Assembly (NCBI GenBank): GCA_964609375.1
Contig: CAZSSA010000023.1
Span: forward strand, 1 to 29,162
Reading direction: 5' to 3'
DNA from: CAZDUS01 sp964609375
GTDB taxonomy: Bacteria; Verrucomicrobiota; Kiritimatiellia; CAIKKV01; CAITUY01
DNA: 29,162 bases
A program made the position numbers and the translations under genes. A model generated the notes under the pieces. The model saw only the letters and a list, made by a program, of their open reading frames with translations. It was not told the DNA's origin and made no database searches. Below are positions 15,656 to 24,503 of this stretch, piece after piece. How positions within the stretch are numbered: the first letter of the stretch is position 1; each line of letters opens with the position of its first letter.

Positions 15656-18600
15656 GAACCACCGCTGCTGCTCCCGCTCACGTCGGGTTAACTCGTTCTG
15701 AAGATCCCGCGCTCTGGCATCGACGTCGGCTGAACGCTCTGCCGTTTTCATGACCAGTCCAAGACTCTCACGGGCTTCCTTGAATTTTCCAAGTCGTATC
15801 TGCATTTCCGCCGCATTCAGATATACTTCGAGCCATGCATAGTCTCCGCTTTTGACGTAGGTCAGCGCTTTCCGCATGTGTTCCTCGGCTCTCTTCAAGT
15901 CACCGGCTCTCAGATATACCAGCGCCGCCGTATCATTAACGGCAAAGTCATCACGCCCCTTTTCAATTAACCGGGGCAATAATGCTTTCGCTTCCGCCAG
16001 GGTCCCGGCCTCCTGCGCCAATGTGTAAACGAGGTTATTGAGCACATTGGGATCGTTTGGATAACGGCCCATGGCCATTTGCAGTATCCTTACGGCACGA
16101 TTCTGATTCCCCTCCCGACGGGCCGCCTCCGCCGCCATGAGATACGTGCGGGGACTGGCATGCCTGCCCCCCTGCTCGCGGGCAATCGCATCCTCCAGTA
16201 CACCAATGGCACGATCCGTCTGCCCCTGCAGGAAATACATCTCTCCAAGACGTTCGCTCCATATCCGCTCCTGAGGATACTGGGCCGCCAACCCCTCCAA
16301 GGCCCGGACAACATCCGGATCCATCCCCCCCCGCTTCGCCTTCAGCCCCACGATAATCTTGTAAAACGGCCAGGGCTCCAACGCCTGCTCTGCCCCGCTG
16401 CGTGCACACTGTCCCGCCCATGCCCGATTGCCCGTCTTGATCCCGCACTGGATTCCAAGAACGTACGCAGGCAACAAGCCCTGCCCGTCACGAATCGCCG
16501 AACGGGCCGCTTCACACGCGGCATTCGTCAACCCTTGCCGCACCAGAAAATCACCCGCCCTCACCAACGCTCCAGGCGAATAGGCTTTCTTCGCAATGAC
16601 CCGGTTGATTTCGGCGTCCGCCCACTCCGCCTTCTTCCCGCTCTTCACCTCGGTCACCACATATCCCAACCATAACTCACTGTCCCATGGACAAGCCCGT
16701 ATTGCCTTTTCCGCAAGGACAGGATCCTTCTTGAGAATCAAATTCAACCGCCAGGTCAAACTCCACTCCGGCGCTAATTCCAAAGCCTTCTCGGCAGGGT
16801 TAACCGCCTCCTCATTTCTTCCCTGGCGCAACAACAATACAACCAGCTCGGTCAAGGCCAGGGCCTTTTCACGTCTATCCCTGCCTGCCGCCTCCCATGC
16901 CGCCATATCAGAGGACTCCTGCCTCCCCTTGACCTCGTACCATCGCTTCTTCAGCGCGGCCAGTTTCTTCAGGAAAGGCGTCTTGCGCTCTCCCACCGCC
17001 ACGGCCTCACGGGCGTAATCGGCATCTGCCATTTTCCCGCCTCGCCACTCCGCCGCCCACTCCGCCGGCGCCAGCAATTCCGTTTGCCGCTTGGGAACAC
17101 CCACATCGCCCAATCGCTCCACAATCGACAGCTTTTCCCCTTCGACAATCCTTCCCGTCTCCAGCAAGAGCCTGGCCTTGATCGCGGGGTGCGGCGGCGT
17201 CTTCATCCGATTGACCAGAAACAACGCTTCTTCCGAAAATCCGTAAAAATTCCACACCCCCGCCATTGCCAGGCACCACTCCTCGGACTCCGGAAACTTT
17301 TCGCGCGCCTCCTCCAACATGCCGGCCGCCAGGGGCCCCATGTTCAACGACATGCCCGCCCCTGCCATATCAAGCCACACCGTCAAAGGAGGAAAACTAT
17401 CCTGCCTCATATATTCGCCAAGGGATTCAACCACCATCTCCCAGTCCTGTTGCGCCTTGTAAAGGGAGGCATGAGCCAGCAGAAAATCCTTCTTCCGGCG
17501 CGGGGTCGCCGTCTCAAATCCCCGAAGCTTCGAATGCGCTTCATTCCATCGACCGAGTTCCCCAAGCACTTGCCCGTACAACAACTGTAACCGCAAGTCC
17601 AGCTTGCCACTGCCTTCCAGATGTTCCAACGATTCAAGACAAAGCTTCAGGCGTCGCTCATACCCCTGACGAGTCACCACACTGCCAAGTTCATCCGCCA
17701 GGGGAATCCGCTTCCACAAATCGCTCCAGGGCGGAAAATGGCGGGCAAAATGATAGAAGGGCTTGACGTCAATCACCGGCTCAGCCCCCATCGCACTAAC
17801 CCCTAGCACGCCATGTTGAAAGGAAAACCACCGACGCCCATGTTCCGCCGGAGCAATCATCAACATGGGATCATCCGGAGCCGTCACCTCCATCATCCGG
17901 TATGCCAGCCAGCCTATATCCGGACGCCCCACCGCAAAACCACCCTCCATGGCCAGAGTCAGGTCGGCAGCATGCCAGAGGTTCAGGTTCGCCTTGAAAA
18001 CAGCCTCAAACCGATCCACCCATTCCGACCCCGGCCGTTCACGCGCCACCCGGATTACCGGCCCAAGAAACCAGGAATCCTTTTCCCTGCCTTTCATGGC
18101 ACGACGCAACACATTGGCCGCCCCATTGATATCACTGATCCGCAACCGGGCTTCAGCGGCAATCACCCCATGAATTGGCAACGCATACGGAAGATCGGAG
18201 TCACTGTTACGGATCGTCTCCCATAAGTCACGCGAGGCCATATAGGGAAACAGCAGGCGCAACCGCTCCTGGGTGCCAACCCCCCGCGACGCCTTGACCG
18301 CATGCTTCGCCACTTCCGACGGGCGATCCAGAATAGCGTTGAATTCCGTCAGCACCAGTGCCACCCCCGGTAATTCAAACGTCTCCGCCGGAAAGGTCTT
18401 GATCAACCCCGGCACTTCATCAATCCGCTTGAGACTCAAGAGTGCACGCACTTCCAAAACGCGCTCCTCTATCGGGCGCTCCATCAGGGGACGCCGCCTT
18501 AAAATCGCAAGCGCTTCTTCGGCTTTTCCCTTGCTGACCAGAATCAAGGACCGGTCATACAACAGGTCAGCATCGCCCGGCTTCAACTGTAACGCCACCT

Positions 18601-19678
18601 GAATGGCCCGCTCAGCATTCTCAAGATCATGAGGCATCAACCCCTTGCAGACCCCTCTCAACATTTCCGCACGATGATCCGGACGTAACCGGAAGGCGCC
18701 GCCAATCACCATGATGACCAAAATAACCCATATGGCCACCACTCGCCACCAACGGAATACATAGCGCCAGAACGTCGGCCAACGACGCATCTTATCCTCT
18801 GGCTCCCCGACCATATCCCCGGTGGCCTCCAATTCCCGCTTCCGCCACAACCCCCAAACACGTTGCCGTAGCAGGACTGCATCCAGGTGAATCAGACCGA
18901 CCGCCAAAAGCAGAAACACCCCCATGGAATCGTGGAGTACTTTGTCATTCCACTCCGAGGAACGATCTTTCCCCAACCACACCATCCCTGAAATACGAAT
19001 CACGTTCAACAACAGGACCTGCACCATGCCCATTGTCAGCAATATCGCAATCAACCGCCACCGGAGCCTCATGATCAGCCCAACCCCGATCCCGCAGAAA
19101 AAAACAGTCATGGCGGTTTTCAGCCCGCTGCATTCCTCCGGCACACCAAAGACCCGCGCCCCTGTCCGCAAGACCAGGCCATCACCCCAAACCCGGATGT
19201 TGAAAATCTGCAGCAACCCTTCACTCATCTTGACGGATAGTCGCTGTACCTCCAACTGAACAGGACCAAAAACCTGCCCCGGCAATGGATGCACCCAGTA
19301 AATGATGAACAGCGCCAGAAGCAGGTCGCGCCCATATCGGGACGGCAACGCCCATGCCAGCGAGGCATAGAGCAACATCAGGACGCCCAGCCACTCAAAC
19401 TGGTGAATGGGAACCAGCAATCCCACCGCAAACAATACCACGCCGAGACAGGCCACCACGGCCAAAGCCGTTCCCGGCACACGCAATGGCACATCCTCAA
19501 TCTTGGGCCTGAAAATGAGAATCATCCCGAAAAGCACGCCCAACCCGAACGACATCCCCCCCGCAGGCCCCGCCGACAACCGGGGCACATTAACCCAGCA
19601 CCAGGCCGCAAGCAGTACAAAGGCGGAAACCAGTACCGCCCTGCGTGATGAATCTATCGTTTTCCCCTCTGAACTCAT
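15653..19678 (-). CDS. Exosortase fused to a very long TPR domain
   Basis: The N-terminal 280 residues are a multi-pass exosortase/archaeosortase (EpsH-family) transpeptidase, which in known systems cuts PEP-CTERM-type tails of secreted proteins and transfers them to an envelope acceptor. The three catalytic residues are visible: Cys183 in VPEECSGLKTA, Arg228 in NVIRISG and His249 in VLHDSMGVF. A further membrane helix (about 312-330, VVAIWVILVIMVIGGAF) links to roughly 1000 residues of TPR-like helical repeats. These become canonical near the C-terminus (RTYLMAAEAARREGNQNRAVRILQMAMGRYPNDPNVLNNLVY; FAVNDTAALVYLRAGDLKRAEEHMRKAL). At 1341 residues it is about four to five times a plain exosortase. 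The reading frame is uninterrupted, so the fusion is real in this sequence. It is the second gene of an operon with the outer-membrane protein (38-base gap). No PEP-CTERM substrate is in the window. Confidence 0.9.
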   Translation of the reverse strand: MSSEGKTIDSSRRAVLVSAFVLLAAWCWVNVPRLSAGPAGGMSFGLGVLFGMILIFRPKIEDVPLRVPGTALAVVACLGVVLFAVGLLVPIHQFEWLGVLMLLYASLAWALPSRYGRDLLLALFIIYWVHPLPGQVFGPVQLEVQRLSVKMSEGLLQIFNIRVWGDGLVLRTGARVFGVPEECSGLKTAMTVFFCGIGVGLIMRLRWRLIAILLTMGMVQVLLLNVIRISGMVWLGKDRSSEWNDKVLHDSMGVFLLLAVGLIHLDAVLLRQRVWGLWRKRELEATGDMVGEPEDKMRRWPTFWRYVFRWWRVVAIWVILVIMVIGGAFRLRPDHRAEMLRGVCKGLMPHDLENAERAIQVALQLKPGDADLLYDRSLILVSKGKAEEALAILRRRPLMERPIEERVLEVRALLSLKRIDEVPGLIKTFPAETFELPGVALVLTEFNAILDRPSEVAKHAVKASRGVGTQERLRLLFPYMASRDLWETIRNSDSDLPYALPIHGVIAAEARLRISDINGAANVLRRAMKGREKDSWFLGPVIRVARERPGSEWVDRFEAVFKANLNLWHAADLTLAMEGGFAVGRPDIGWLAYRMMEVTAPDDPMLMIAPAEHGRRWFSFQHGVLGVSAMGAEPVIDVKPFYHFARHFPPWSDLWKRIPLADELGSVVTRQGYERRLKLCLESLEHLEGSGKLDLRLQLLYGQVLGELGRWNEAHSKLRGFETATPRRKKDFLLAHASLYKAQQDWEMVVESLGEYMRQDSFPPLTVWLDMAGAGMSLNMGPLAAGMLEEAREKFPESEEWCLAMAGVWNFYGFSEEALFLVNRMKTPPHPAIKARLLLETGRIVEGEKLSIVERLGDVGVPKRQTELLAPAEWAAEWRGGKMADADYAREAVAVGERKTPFLKKLAALKKRWYEVKGRQESSDMAAWEAAGRDRREKALALTELVVLLLRQGRNEEAVNPAEKALELAPEWSLTWRLNLILKKDPVLAEKAIRACPWDSELWLGYVVTEVKSGKKAEWADAEINRVIAKKAYSPGALVRAGDFLVRQGLTNAACEAARSAIRDGQGLLPAYVLGIQCGIKTGNRAWAGQCARSGAEQALEPWPFYKIIVGLKAKRGGMDPDVVRALEGLAAQYPQERIWSERLGEMYFLQGQTDRAIGVLEDAIAREQGGRHASPRTYLMAAEAARREGNQNRAVRILQMAMGRYPNDPNVLNNLVYTLAQEAGTLAEAKALLPRLIEKGRDDFAVNDTAALVYLRAGDLKRAEEHMRKALTYVKSGDYAWLEVYLNAAEMQIRLGKFKEARESLGLVMKTAERSADVDARARDLQNELTRREREQQRWF

Positions 19679-19716
19679 GCTGCTTTCAAACTCCCGTCCC
19701 TCTCCCCTGTTTCCCT

Positions 19717-21246
19717 CTACAAATCCCGCCTGTAGGTGAGCGTTACGCCTGTTGAATCCCGTGTAAAGGCCAGTTCACTGGCATCGCTGATTCGCTCAAA
19801 ATGCTCAAAATAAGCGTTGGCGGCCCAATGTTCAGAAATGGCATACGCCAACCCGATATTGCCTGCCCACGTGTCATAACTGTTCTCAATCAGAAGATTC
19901 TCATCATCACCCGAGTCACCCGTCTGCGCCTCACTGTTATTCCGGATCGTGTAAACACCAGCCAGCGTCAACGTCAAATAATCATTCAACGGTTTCGCCA
20001 CGGTTAACTGGTTAAGCCAATCGGTATACTTGGTCGTCCTGCTTAATCTCGGCTCAACCTCCTGATAAGCGGTCAAAAATCCGATCGTCATGGATTGCCG
20101 ATTCCACGTGATGGAGTAATTATACGAATCCACCACCTCGACCCCCGACTCAAACCCGGCCCGCTGGCTCTTATCATAGCCAAACGCATGCGACAACCGG
20201 TCCGTCAGTTTCGAACTCAACTGAATCGATCCAATGACCGTATCAGAAGTCCCGTTGGTCTCATAGCCCTGGTTAGCGCCAGACAACTCAAGCATCGAAT
20301 ATCCCAGCGCCGTCCGGAGCGTGGTGTTCTCCGTAAGGTCCATACCCAGAAACGCTGAATAATCCTGCTGGAACTGGTCCCCTCGCCCCTCGTCATACAA
20401 TCGCCATATGTAATTGGCGCGCGCACCGCCAGTGGTCACGGGATTCAACTGCTGTTGATAAGCCAACCCCTGATTGTAAACCACGCTTCGCTGACTATCG
20501 AAATCCGAGTCCTGGGGAATGGTGTCAATTCGGCTGGCCGAATAGGCCAGATTTTTATCCTTGGCCATTAACCAGTCCGTGTCAAGGCCCAGGAGGTTTT
20601 GAAACGCTGTGTATTTGCGCCCGCTGGCATTATCCGTATAACCTCGTTCATCCACATAATCCGTCCGATACGATGGCATATCGTATATCCGGCCACGCAC
20701 AAATGGCGTCAACTGGAAATCAGAGGATATATTTGCCGCGACCGCCGACCCCCGGTCGCCCATATACGCGCTCGCCTGCCTCCCATTGAAACTACCCGCC
20801 CATGAATCCTCAGTCACTGAAAACGAAAAGGATCCCATCCTCGCAAAAATCGCCGGCCCAACGACATCAAACAGAAATTCATCTTCCTCGGTCCCCATTG
20901 GAAAATAGCGGTACCCCAACGTGAAGGACACATCAAGATCCATGTACTTACTGACAATCAGGTAATTACGGAAACTGAGCTGCGTCACCAGCGGCAAATC
21001 CGAACCATCGTCGATGATGCGCCCATAACCTTGCTCCTGGTTATAGGCAACCCCTTCGCCGGACGAGCGGGTATACCGGTACCCCACCGATTGACTGAAG
21101 GCAATGTCGGAATAAAAAGGCCCTATCCGAAGGTTGGCATGATCCGGGATTTGCTGCTCCCGGTATTCATCAAACCGAAGCGTCTGGGCTGTCGCCGCAG
21201 ATGCCGCCAGCATAACCACTACACCAATCCACGCCGCTAACTTCAT
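19717..21246 (-). CDS. Outer-membrane beta-barrel protein, PEP-CTERM-system type
   Basis: This is a predicted outer-membrane barrel resembling the outer-membrane proteins found with exosortase/EPS loci (TIGR03016-like; family match inferred from pattern and context, not searched). The ATG at 21246 has a GGGGGAGGG Shine-Dalgarno 9 bases upstream and yields a signal peptide MKLAAWIGVVVMLAASAATA followed by QTLRFDEY. An ATG at 21276 is an alternative with its own Shine-Dalgarno. The rest is a series of alternating-hydrophobicity strands with aromatic girdles (KYMDLDVSFTLGYRYFPMG; YNYSITWNRQSMTIGFLTAY; YLTLTLAGVYTIRNNSE; WAANAYFEHFERISD) and ends in a short strand, TGVTLTYRRDL, with a terminal Leu instead of the more usual Phe. 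It is the first gene of the operon with the exosortase and may be a secretion channel or receptor for the exported polymer. Confidence 0.8.
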   Translation of the reverse strand: MKLAAWIGVVVMLAASAATAQTLRFDEYREQQIPDHANLRIGPFYSDIAFSQSVGYRYTRSSGEGVAYNQEQGYGRIIDDGSDLPLVTQLSFRNYLIVSKYMDLDVSFTLGYRYFPMGTEEDEFLFDVVGPAIFARMGSFSFSVTEDSWAGSFNGRQASAYMGDRGSAVAANISSDFQLTPFVRGRIYDMPSYRTDYVDERGYTDNASGRKYTAFQNLLGLDTDWLMAKDKNLAYSASRIDTIPQDSDFDSQRSVVYNQGLAYQQQLNPVTTGGARANYIWRLYDEGRGDQFQQDYSAFLGMDLTENTTLRTALGYSMLELSGANQGYETNGTSDTVIGSIQLSSKLTDRLSHAFGYDKSQRAGFESGVEVVDSYNYSITWNRQSMTIGFLTAYQEVEPRLSRTTKYTDWLNQLTVAKPLNDYLTLTLAGVYTIRNNSEAQTGDSGDDENLLIENSYDTWAGNIGLAYAISEHWAANAYFEHFERISDASELAFTRDSTGVTLTYRRDL

Positions 21247-21354
21247 CAGACGCACCCTCCCCCTGTTTTTTGGCATATTGCCTTCCCATCGCAGTAATCG
21301 CAAGAAAATTACCCCGCTTTCGCTGTCAGGAGCAGGGCGTATTCACGCCATTGA

Positions 21355-21515
21355 TAACTCATCGAGGAGCAAGGGGAACCCACCCCCAACCCCTCCAAGG
21401 AGGAGAACTTTTGCGTGTTTGATGGAGTTCTTAAATGACAGCAGCTGAACATGAAAAACCGGAGGAATTCCCCTCCTTGGAGGAGTCCGGGGTGGGTTCG
21501 CGCCTGATTGAGTTA
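21355..21515. repeat. MITE-like palindromic element in the divergent intergenic region
   Basis: The element ends in TAACTCA (21355-21361) and TGAGTTA (21509-21515). Inside lie two 30-base arms, 21376-21405 and 21470-21499, that are inverted complements at 26 of 30 positions. The left arm starts GAACCCACCCC, the right arm ends GGGGTGGGTTC, and each contains the self-complementary CCTCCAAGGAGG or CCTCCTTGGAGG. The loop of about 64 bases has no gene, and no target-site duplication is evident. The rest of the gene-free stretch 21247-21619 holds a short GGCGT/ACGCC dyad (about 21336-21349) and no promoter I can defend. Confidence 0.75.
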
Positions 21516-21619
21516 ACCCAGCGATCATTATTGCCAAGCACTGATAGCCTTTCGTGATTCTGCCCTCTGTCAGGGGGCGCATGTCGCCTGGGCCTAGCCT
21601 CAATCGCCTTGACAGGAAC

Positions 21620-23251
21620 ATGACCTTTTGGAATGGTTCCATTGTGTTAACCAACGTCCGTCATCTGAAGAACCAAGGCCTATTTCTCCTGTTTTCAGCA
21701 GTATCCGTGGTGCTCTTTTTTGGAGCCTCCTTGTGGCACAGCACCTTGAATCAGGACGAAGGATGGTATTTGTATGCCGCTCGAATGGTATTCGAAGGCA
21801 AAATGCTCTATCGCGATTTTCATTTTGCTCAAGGACCTTTGCTTCCCTTTGTCTACGGAGCCATCTATCCACTCTGGTCAAACGCCGGTGTACTGGGAGG
21901 ACGTTTATTGACAAGTTTTCTGGCTTTGATGGCTATCGGACTCGCCTCCGCTACCGCCTTCCGCCTGTGCCGCCACACACACCTCCGTCACGCCGCATGT
22001 ATTACAACTCTCTGGCTGGCAGGCTTCTGCGTCTTTGGCGTCAATTACCTGAGCATTGTAAAAACCTATGCATTAACCGCCCTTTTCTTCTCCGCTGGCG
22101 CACTAGCCTTAACCTATATTTCAGGGCCCCGTGAATCATGGGCGGCCATGGCCTGCGGGATATTTTTTGCCAGCGCGGCAGGCACACGTTTCTCCATGGG
22201 AGTTACACTCCCCATCGTCGGACTAAGCCTTCTCTTTGGACGACGCGGCACCTACTCCCGCTGGTCGTGGTGCTGGTTTGGCGCGGGAAGTGCCTTGACC
22301 TTACTCGCCATTTGGGGCCCCTTCCTGATCACTTCCCAGGAAATTTTACTTTTCAACCTTGCAATCCACGGAAAACGCGACACCGGAAACTGGCAAACTC
22401 AGTTGCTGTTTAAGGCTGGCTTTGCAGCACGGTGCGTACAGTCGTTCCTTGCACCGCTCCTTGTTACGCTGCTGGCGATCTTTGTTAACGCCCGACGCAA
22501 GAGACAAGCCACACACCCCCTCTCCCCTGCACTCATGCTTTGGCTTTCCATCGGCGGCATCACGCTCCTACACTTCCTGACGCCATTTCCCTACGACGAT
22601 TACCAGGTTCCCTTGTTGCCGGTCTTTACGGCGCTCGCAGCCGCCGCACTCTGGAATGGACTTGCATCAGGGTTTCCTGAGGACGGTCTCGCAGCAGCGC
22701 TTACGAACCGGCGTATCTTGGCCCTCCTTATCGCTGGCATCCTGATGATCGCCGCCGCTTCCCCCGTGTTCGAAACATGGGCCATCATACGTCAAGATCG
22801 CCTGTGGTTTACCACCAAACACAAGCCGGATTTGGCAGCACTTCGAGAAATCGGCATGTGGATCCGTGATCGAAGCAACGAGAAAGATGAGCTACTGACC
22901 TGGGATCCCTATCTTGCTGTCGAATCCCGTCGCCGACTGCCGCACGGTTTCGAACTGGCTCCGTTTAATTTCTTCCCGGAACTTTCCGATGCCGACGCAA
23001 GACGCATTGGCGTATTGAACAAAAACTTGATGTTGGAAACAGTGAAAAACGTCCAAGCCCCCATTGCCGCGATCAGCGGCTACGCCATGGCTATACGATC
23101 TCCCAGGATGGAAAAAATTGAGCCATCCGACCCTCTGGCGAAGCAAGTTTGGCAAACCATCGAAACTCGATACACTCCCGCGCTTCAAATAGAAAATTTC
23201 GGGCAAGGACACACCACTCTGTCCTTATTCACTCTCAAATCAAATCACTGA
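21620..23251 (+). CDS. GT39/ArnT-like membrane glycosyltransferase
   Basis: This is a polytopic inner-membrane glycosyltransferase of the PMT/ArnT (GT39/GT83) type, which transfers sugars from lipid-phosphate donors on the periplasmic face. I chose ATG 21620 (AGGA upstream); a GTG at 21554 and ATG at 21581 are in-frame alternatives. The first helix (about residues 20-37) is followed by LNQDEGWYLYAARMVFEGKMLYRDFHFAQGP, where the Asp-Glu pair in the first loop fits the catalytic acidic site of the fold. Roughly ten more hydrophobic segments run to about residue 390, then a soluble C-terminal domain of about 150 residues (LAALREIGMWIRDRSNEKDELLTWDPYLAVESRR). The acceptor is unknown. It is divergent from the exosortase operon and leads into the nucleotide-sugar genes. 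Confidence 0.8.
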   Translation: MTFWNGSIVLTNVRHLKNQGLFLLFSAVSVVLFFGASLWHSTLNQDEGWYLYAARMVFEGKMLYRDFHFAQGPLLPFVYGAIYPLWSNAGVLGGRLLTSFLALMAIGLASATAFRLCRHTHLRHAACITTLWLAGFCVFGVNYLSIVKTYALTALFFSAGALALTYISGPRESWAAMACGIFFASAAGTRFSMGVTLPIVGLSLLFGRRGTYSRWSWCWFGAGSALTLLAIWGPFLITSQEILLFNLAIHGKRDTGNWQTQLLFKAGFAARCVQSFLAPLLVTLLAIFVNARRKRQATHPLSPALMLWLSIGGITLLHFLTPFPYDDYQVPLLPVFTALAAAALWNGLASGFPEDGLAAALTNRRILALLIAGILMIAAASPVFETWAIIRQDRLWFTTKHKPDLAALREIGMWIRDRSNEKDELLTWDPYLAVESRRRLPHGFELAPFNFFPELSDADARRIGVLNKNLMLETVKNVQAPIAAISGYAMAIRSPRMEKIEPSDPLAKQVWQTIETRYTPALQIENFGQGHTTLSLFTLKSNH

Positions 23252-23404
23252 AACGCTCACCTATTATTCTCGACCTTCCGCTCAGATTTCCGTATTCGCT
23301 CCACCATGGAAACATTAATCCAGCGCCGTCTTGACGTGAGCGTGCCCGCGGCACCAGAAAAGCAATTTCGCGTCAATTCATCAGGCCCCACAATCAGGGA
23401 TTAA

Positions 23405-23433
23405 TTGACAAAAGGATTTCGTTTTCATAGGTT
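23405..23433 (+). promoter_or_regulatory. Promoter of the nucleotide-sugar operon
   Basis: A perfect TTGACA (23405-23410) lies 17 bases before TAGGTT (23428-23433, 3 of 6 to the -10 consensus). The first gene's ATG at 23461 has GAGG five bases upstream. The 209-base gap before it also holds a small hairpin, GTGCC-CGC-GGCAC (23342-23354), which may end the preceding transcript. Confidence 0.45.
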
Positions 23434-23460
23434 TCCAATAATCAGTAGAGCGAGGTTCCC

Positions 23461-24471
23461 ATGTCGAAGAAAGCACTAATCACTGGTATCACGGGGATGG
23501 TCGGATCCCATCTTGCTGACTACCTTCTTCAAAATACAGATTGGGATATCTATGGTCTCTGCCGCTGGCGAAGTCCTCTGGATAATGTCAAACACCTTCT
23601 CTCCAGAGTTAACCACAAGGATCGGGTGTTTTTTGTTTACGGCGACCTGAATGACAGCCTTTCGCTTGACGAAGCGGTTGAACAATCAAAACCAGATTAC
23701 GTATTTCATCTGGCGGCACAAAGTTATCCCAAAACCAGCTTTACCTCTCCAATCGACACATTGAACACCAATATCCTCGGAACAGCACGATTACTTGAAG
23801 TGATCCACCGAAAGAAATTAGAGCCCATCATTCATGTGTGTGCTTCCTCTGAAGTCTTCGGACGGGTTCCCAAAGAAAAGTTACCCATTGACGAAGATTG
23901 TTCATTCCACCCGGCATCCCCCTACGCTATTTCAAAAGTGGGCACTGATCTTTTGGGACGTTACTACGCGGAAGCCTACGGCATGACCGTGATGACCACC
24001 CGGATGTTCACCCACACAGGACCTCGTCGCGGTGATGTCTTCGCAGAATCCACTTTTGCCAAGCAAATTGCCATGATTGAGGATGGATTGTTACCGCCCG
24101 TTGTCAAAGTCGGCAACCTCAATTCACTCCGCACCTTTGCAGATGTTCGCGATGCCGTGCACGCTTACTATTTATTGGTGACAACAAATCCCATCGCCGG
24201 CGAATACTACAATATCGGTGGTCAGTTTACCTGCACCGTCGGTGACATGCTCCAAACACTCATCACCATGTCGACCGTCAGGCAAATCGAGGTTCAGATT
24301 GATCCAGAACGGCTACGCCCTATTGATGCGGACCTTCAAGTCCCCAACACTGAAAAATTCTGCAGCCATACCGGATGGAAACCGGAAATACCTTTTGAAA
24401 CAACAATGATGGACCTGCTCAATTACTGGCGTGACCGAGTTGCTAATAAAGAATATTTCTGGAATCGGTAA
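23461..24471 (+). CDS. GDP-mannose 4,6-dehydratase-family SDR enzyme (possible GDP-heptose dehydratase)
   Basis: This is an extended short-chain dehydrogenase of the GMD group, which converts a GDP-sugar to its 4-keto-6-deoxy form. The N-terminus has the nucleotide motif GITGMVGSH (residues 8-16), then YGLCRWRSPLDNVKHL, which corresponds to the NADP-binding RRSS region of GMD. The catalytic pair is in ASSEVFGRV (Ser-Glu) and YAISK (Tyr-x3-Lys). The sugar side carries RMFTHTGPRRGDVF, typical of GMDs. The 336 residues are a little shorter than E. coli GMD. Because the next two genes encode heptose-phosphate kinase and guanylyltransferase homologues, the substrate may be GDP-manno-heptose, as for DmhA of Campylobacter, instead of GDP-mannose. 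That choice is inference. Confidence 0.86.
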   Translation: MSKKALITGITGMVGSHLADYLLQNTDWDIYGLCRWRSPLDNVKHLLSRVNHKDRVFFVYGDLNDSLSLDEAVEQSKPDYVFHLAAQSYPKTSFTSPIDTLNTNILGTARLLEVIHRKKLEPIIHVCASSEVFGRVPKEKLPIDEDCSFHPASPYAISKVGTDLLGRYYAEAYGMTVMTTRMFTHTGPRRGDVFAESTFAKQIAMIEDGLLPPVVKVGNLNSLRTFADVRDAVHAYYLLVTTNPIAGEYYNIGGQFTCTVGDMLQTLITMSTVRQIEVQIDPERLRPIDADLQVPNTEKFCSHTGWKPEIPFETTMMDLLNYWRDRVANKEYFWNR

Positions 24472-24503
24472 ATGATGCCGACACCCGATTGGAGAACAAC
24501 GTA

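Noticed and set aside
15659..19648. Many plus-strand frames of 60-200 codons opposite the exosortase-TPR gene
   Set aside because: They are low-complexity, arginine/proline-rich shadows of the real gene with no start signals.
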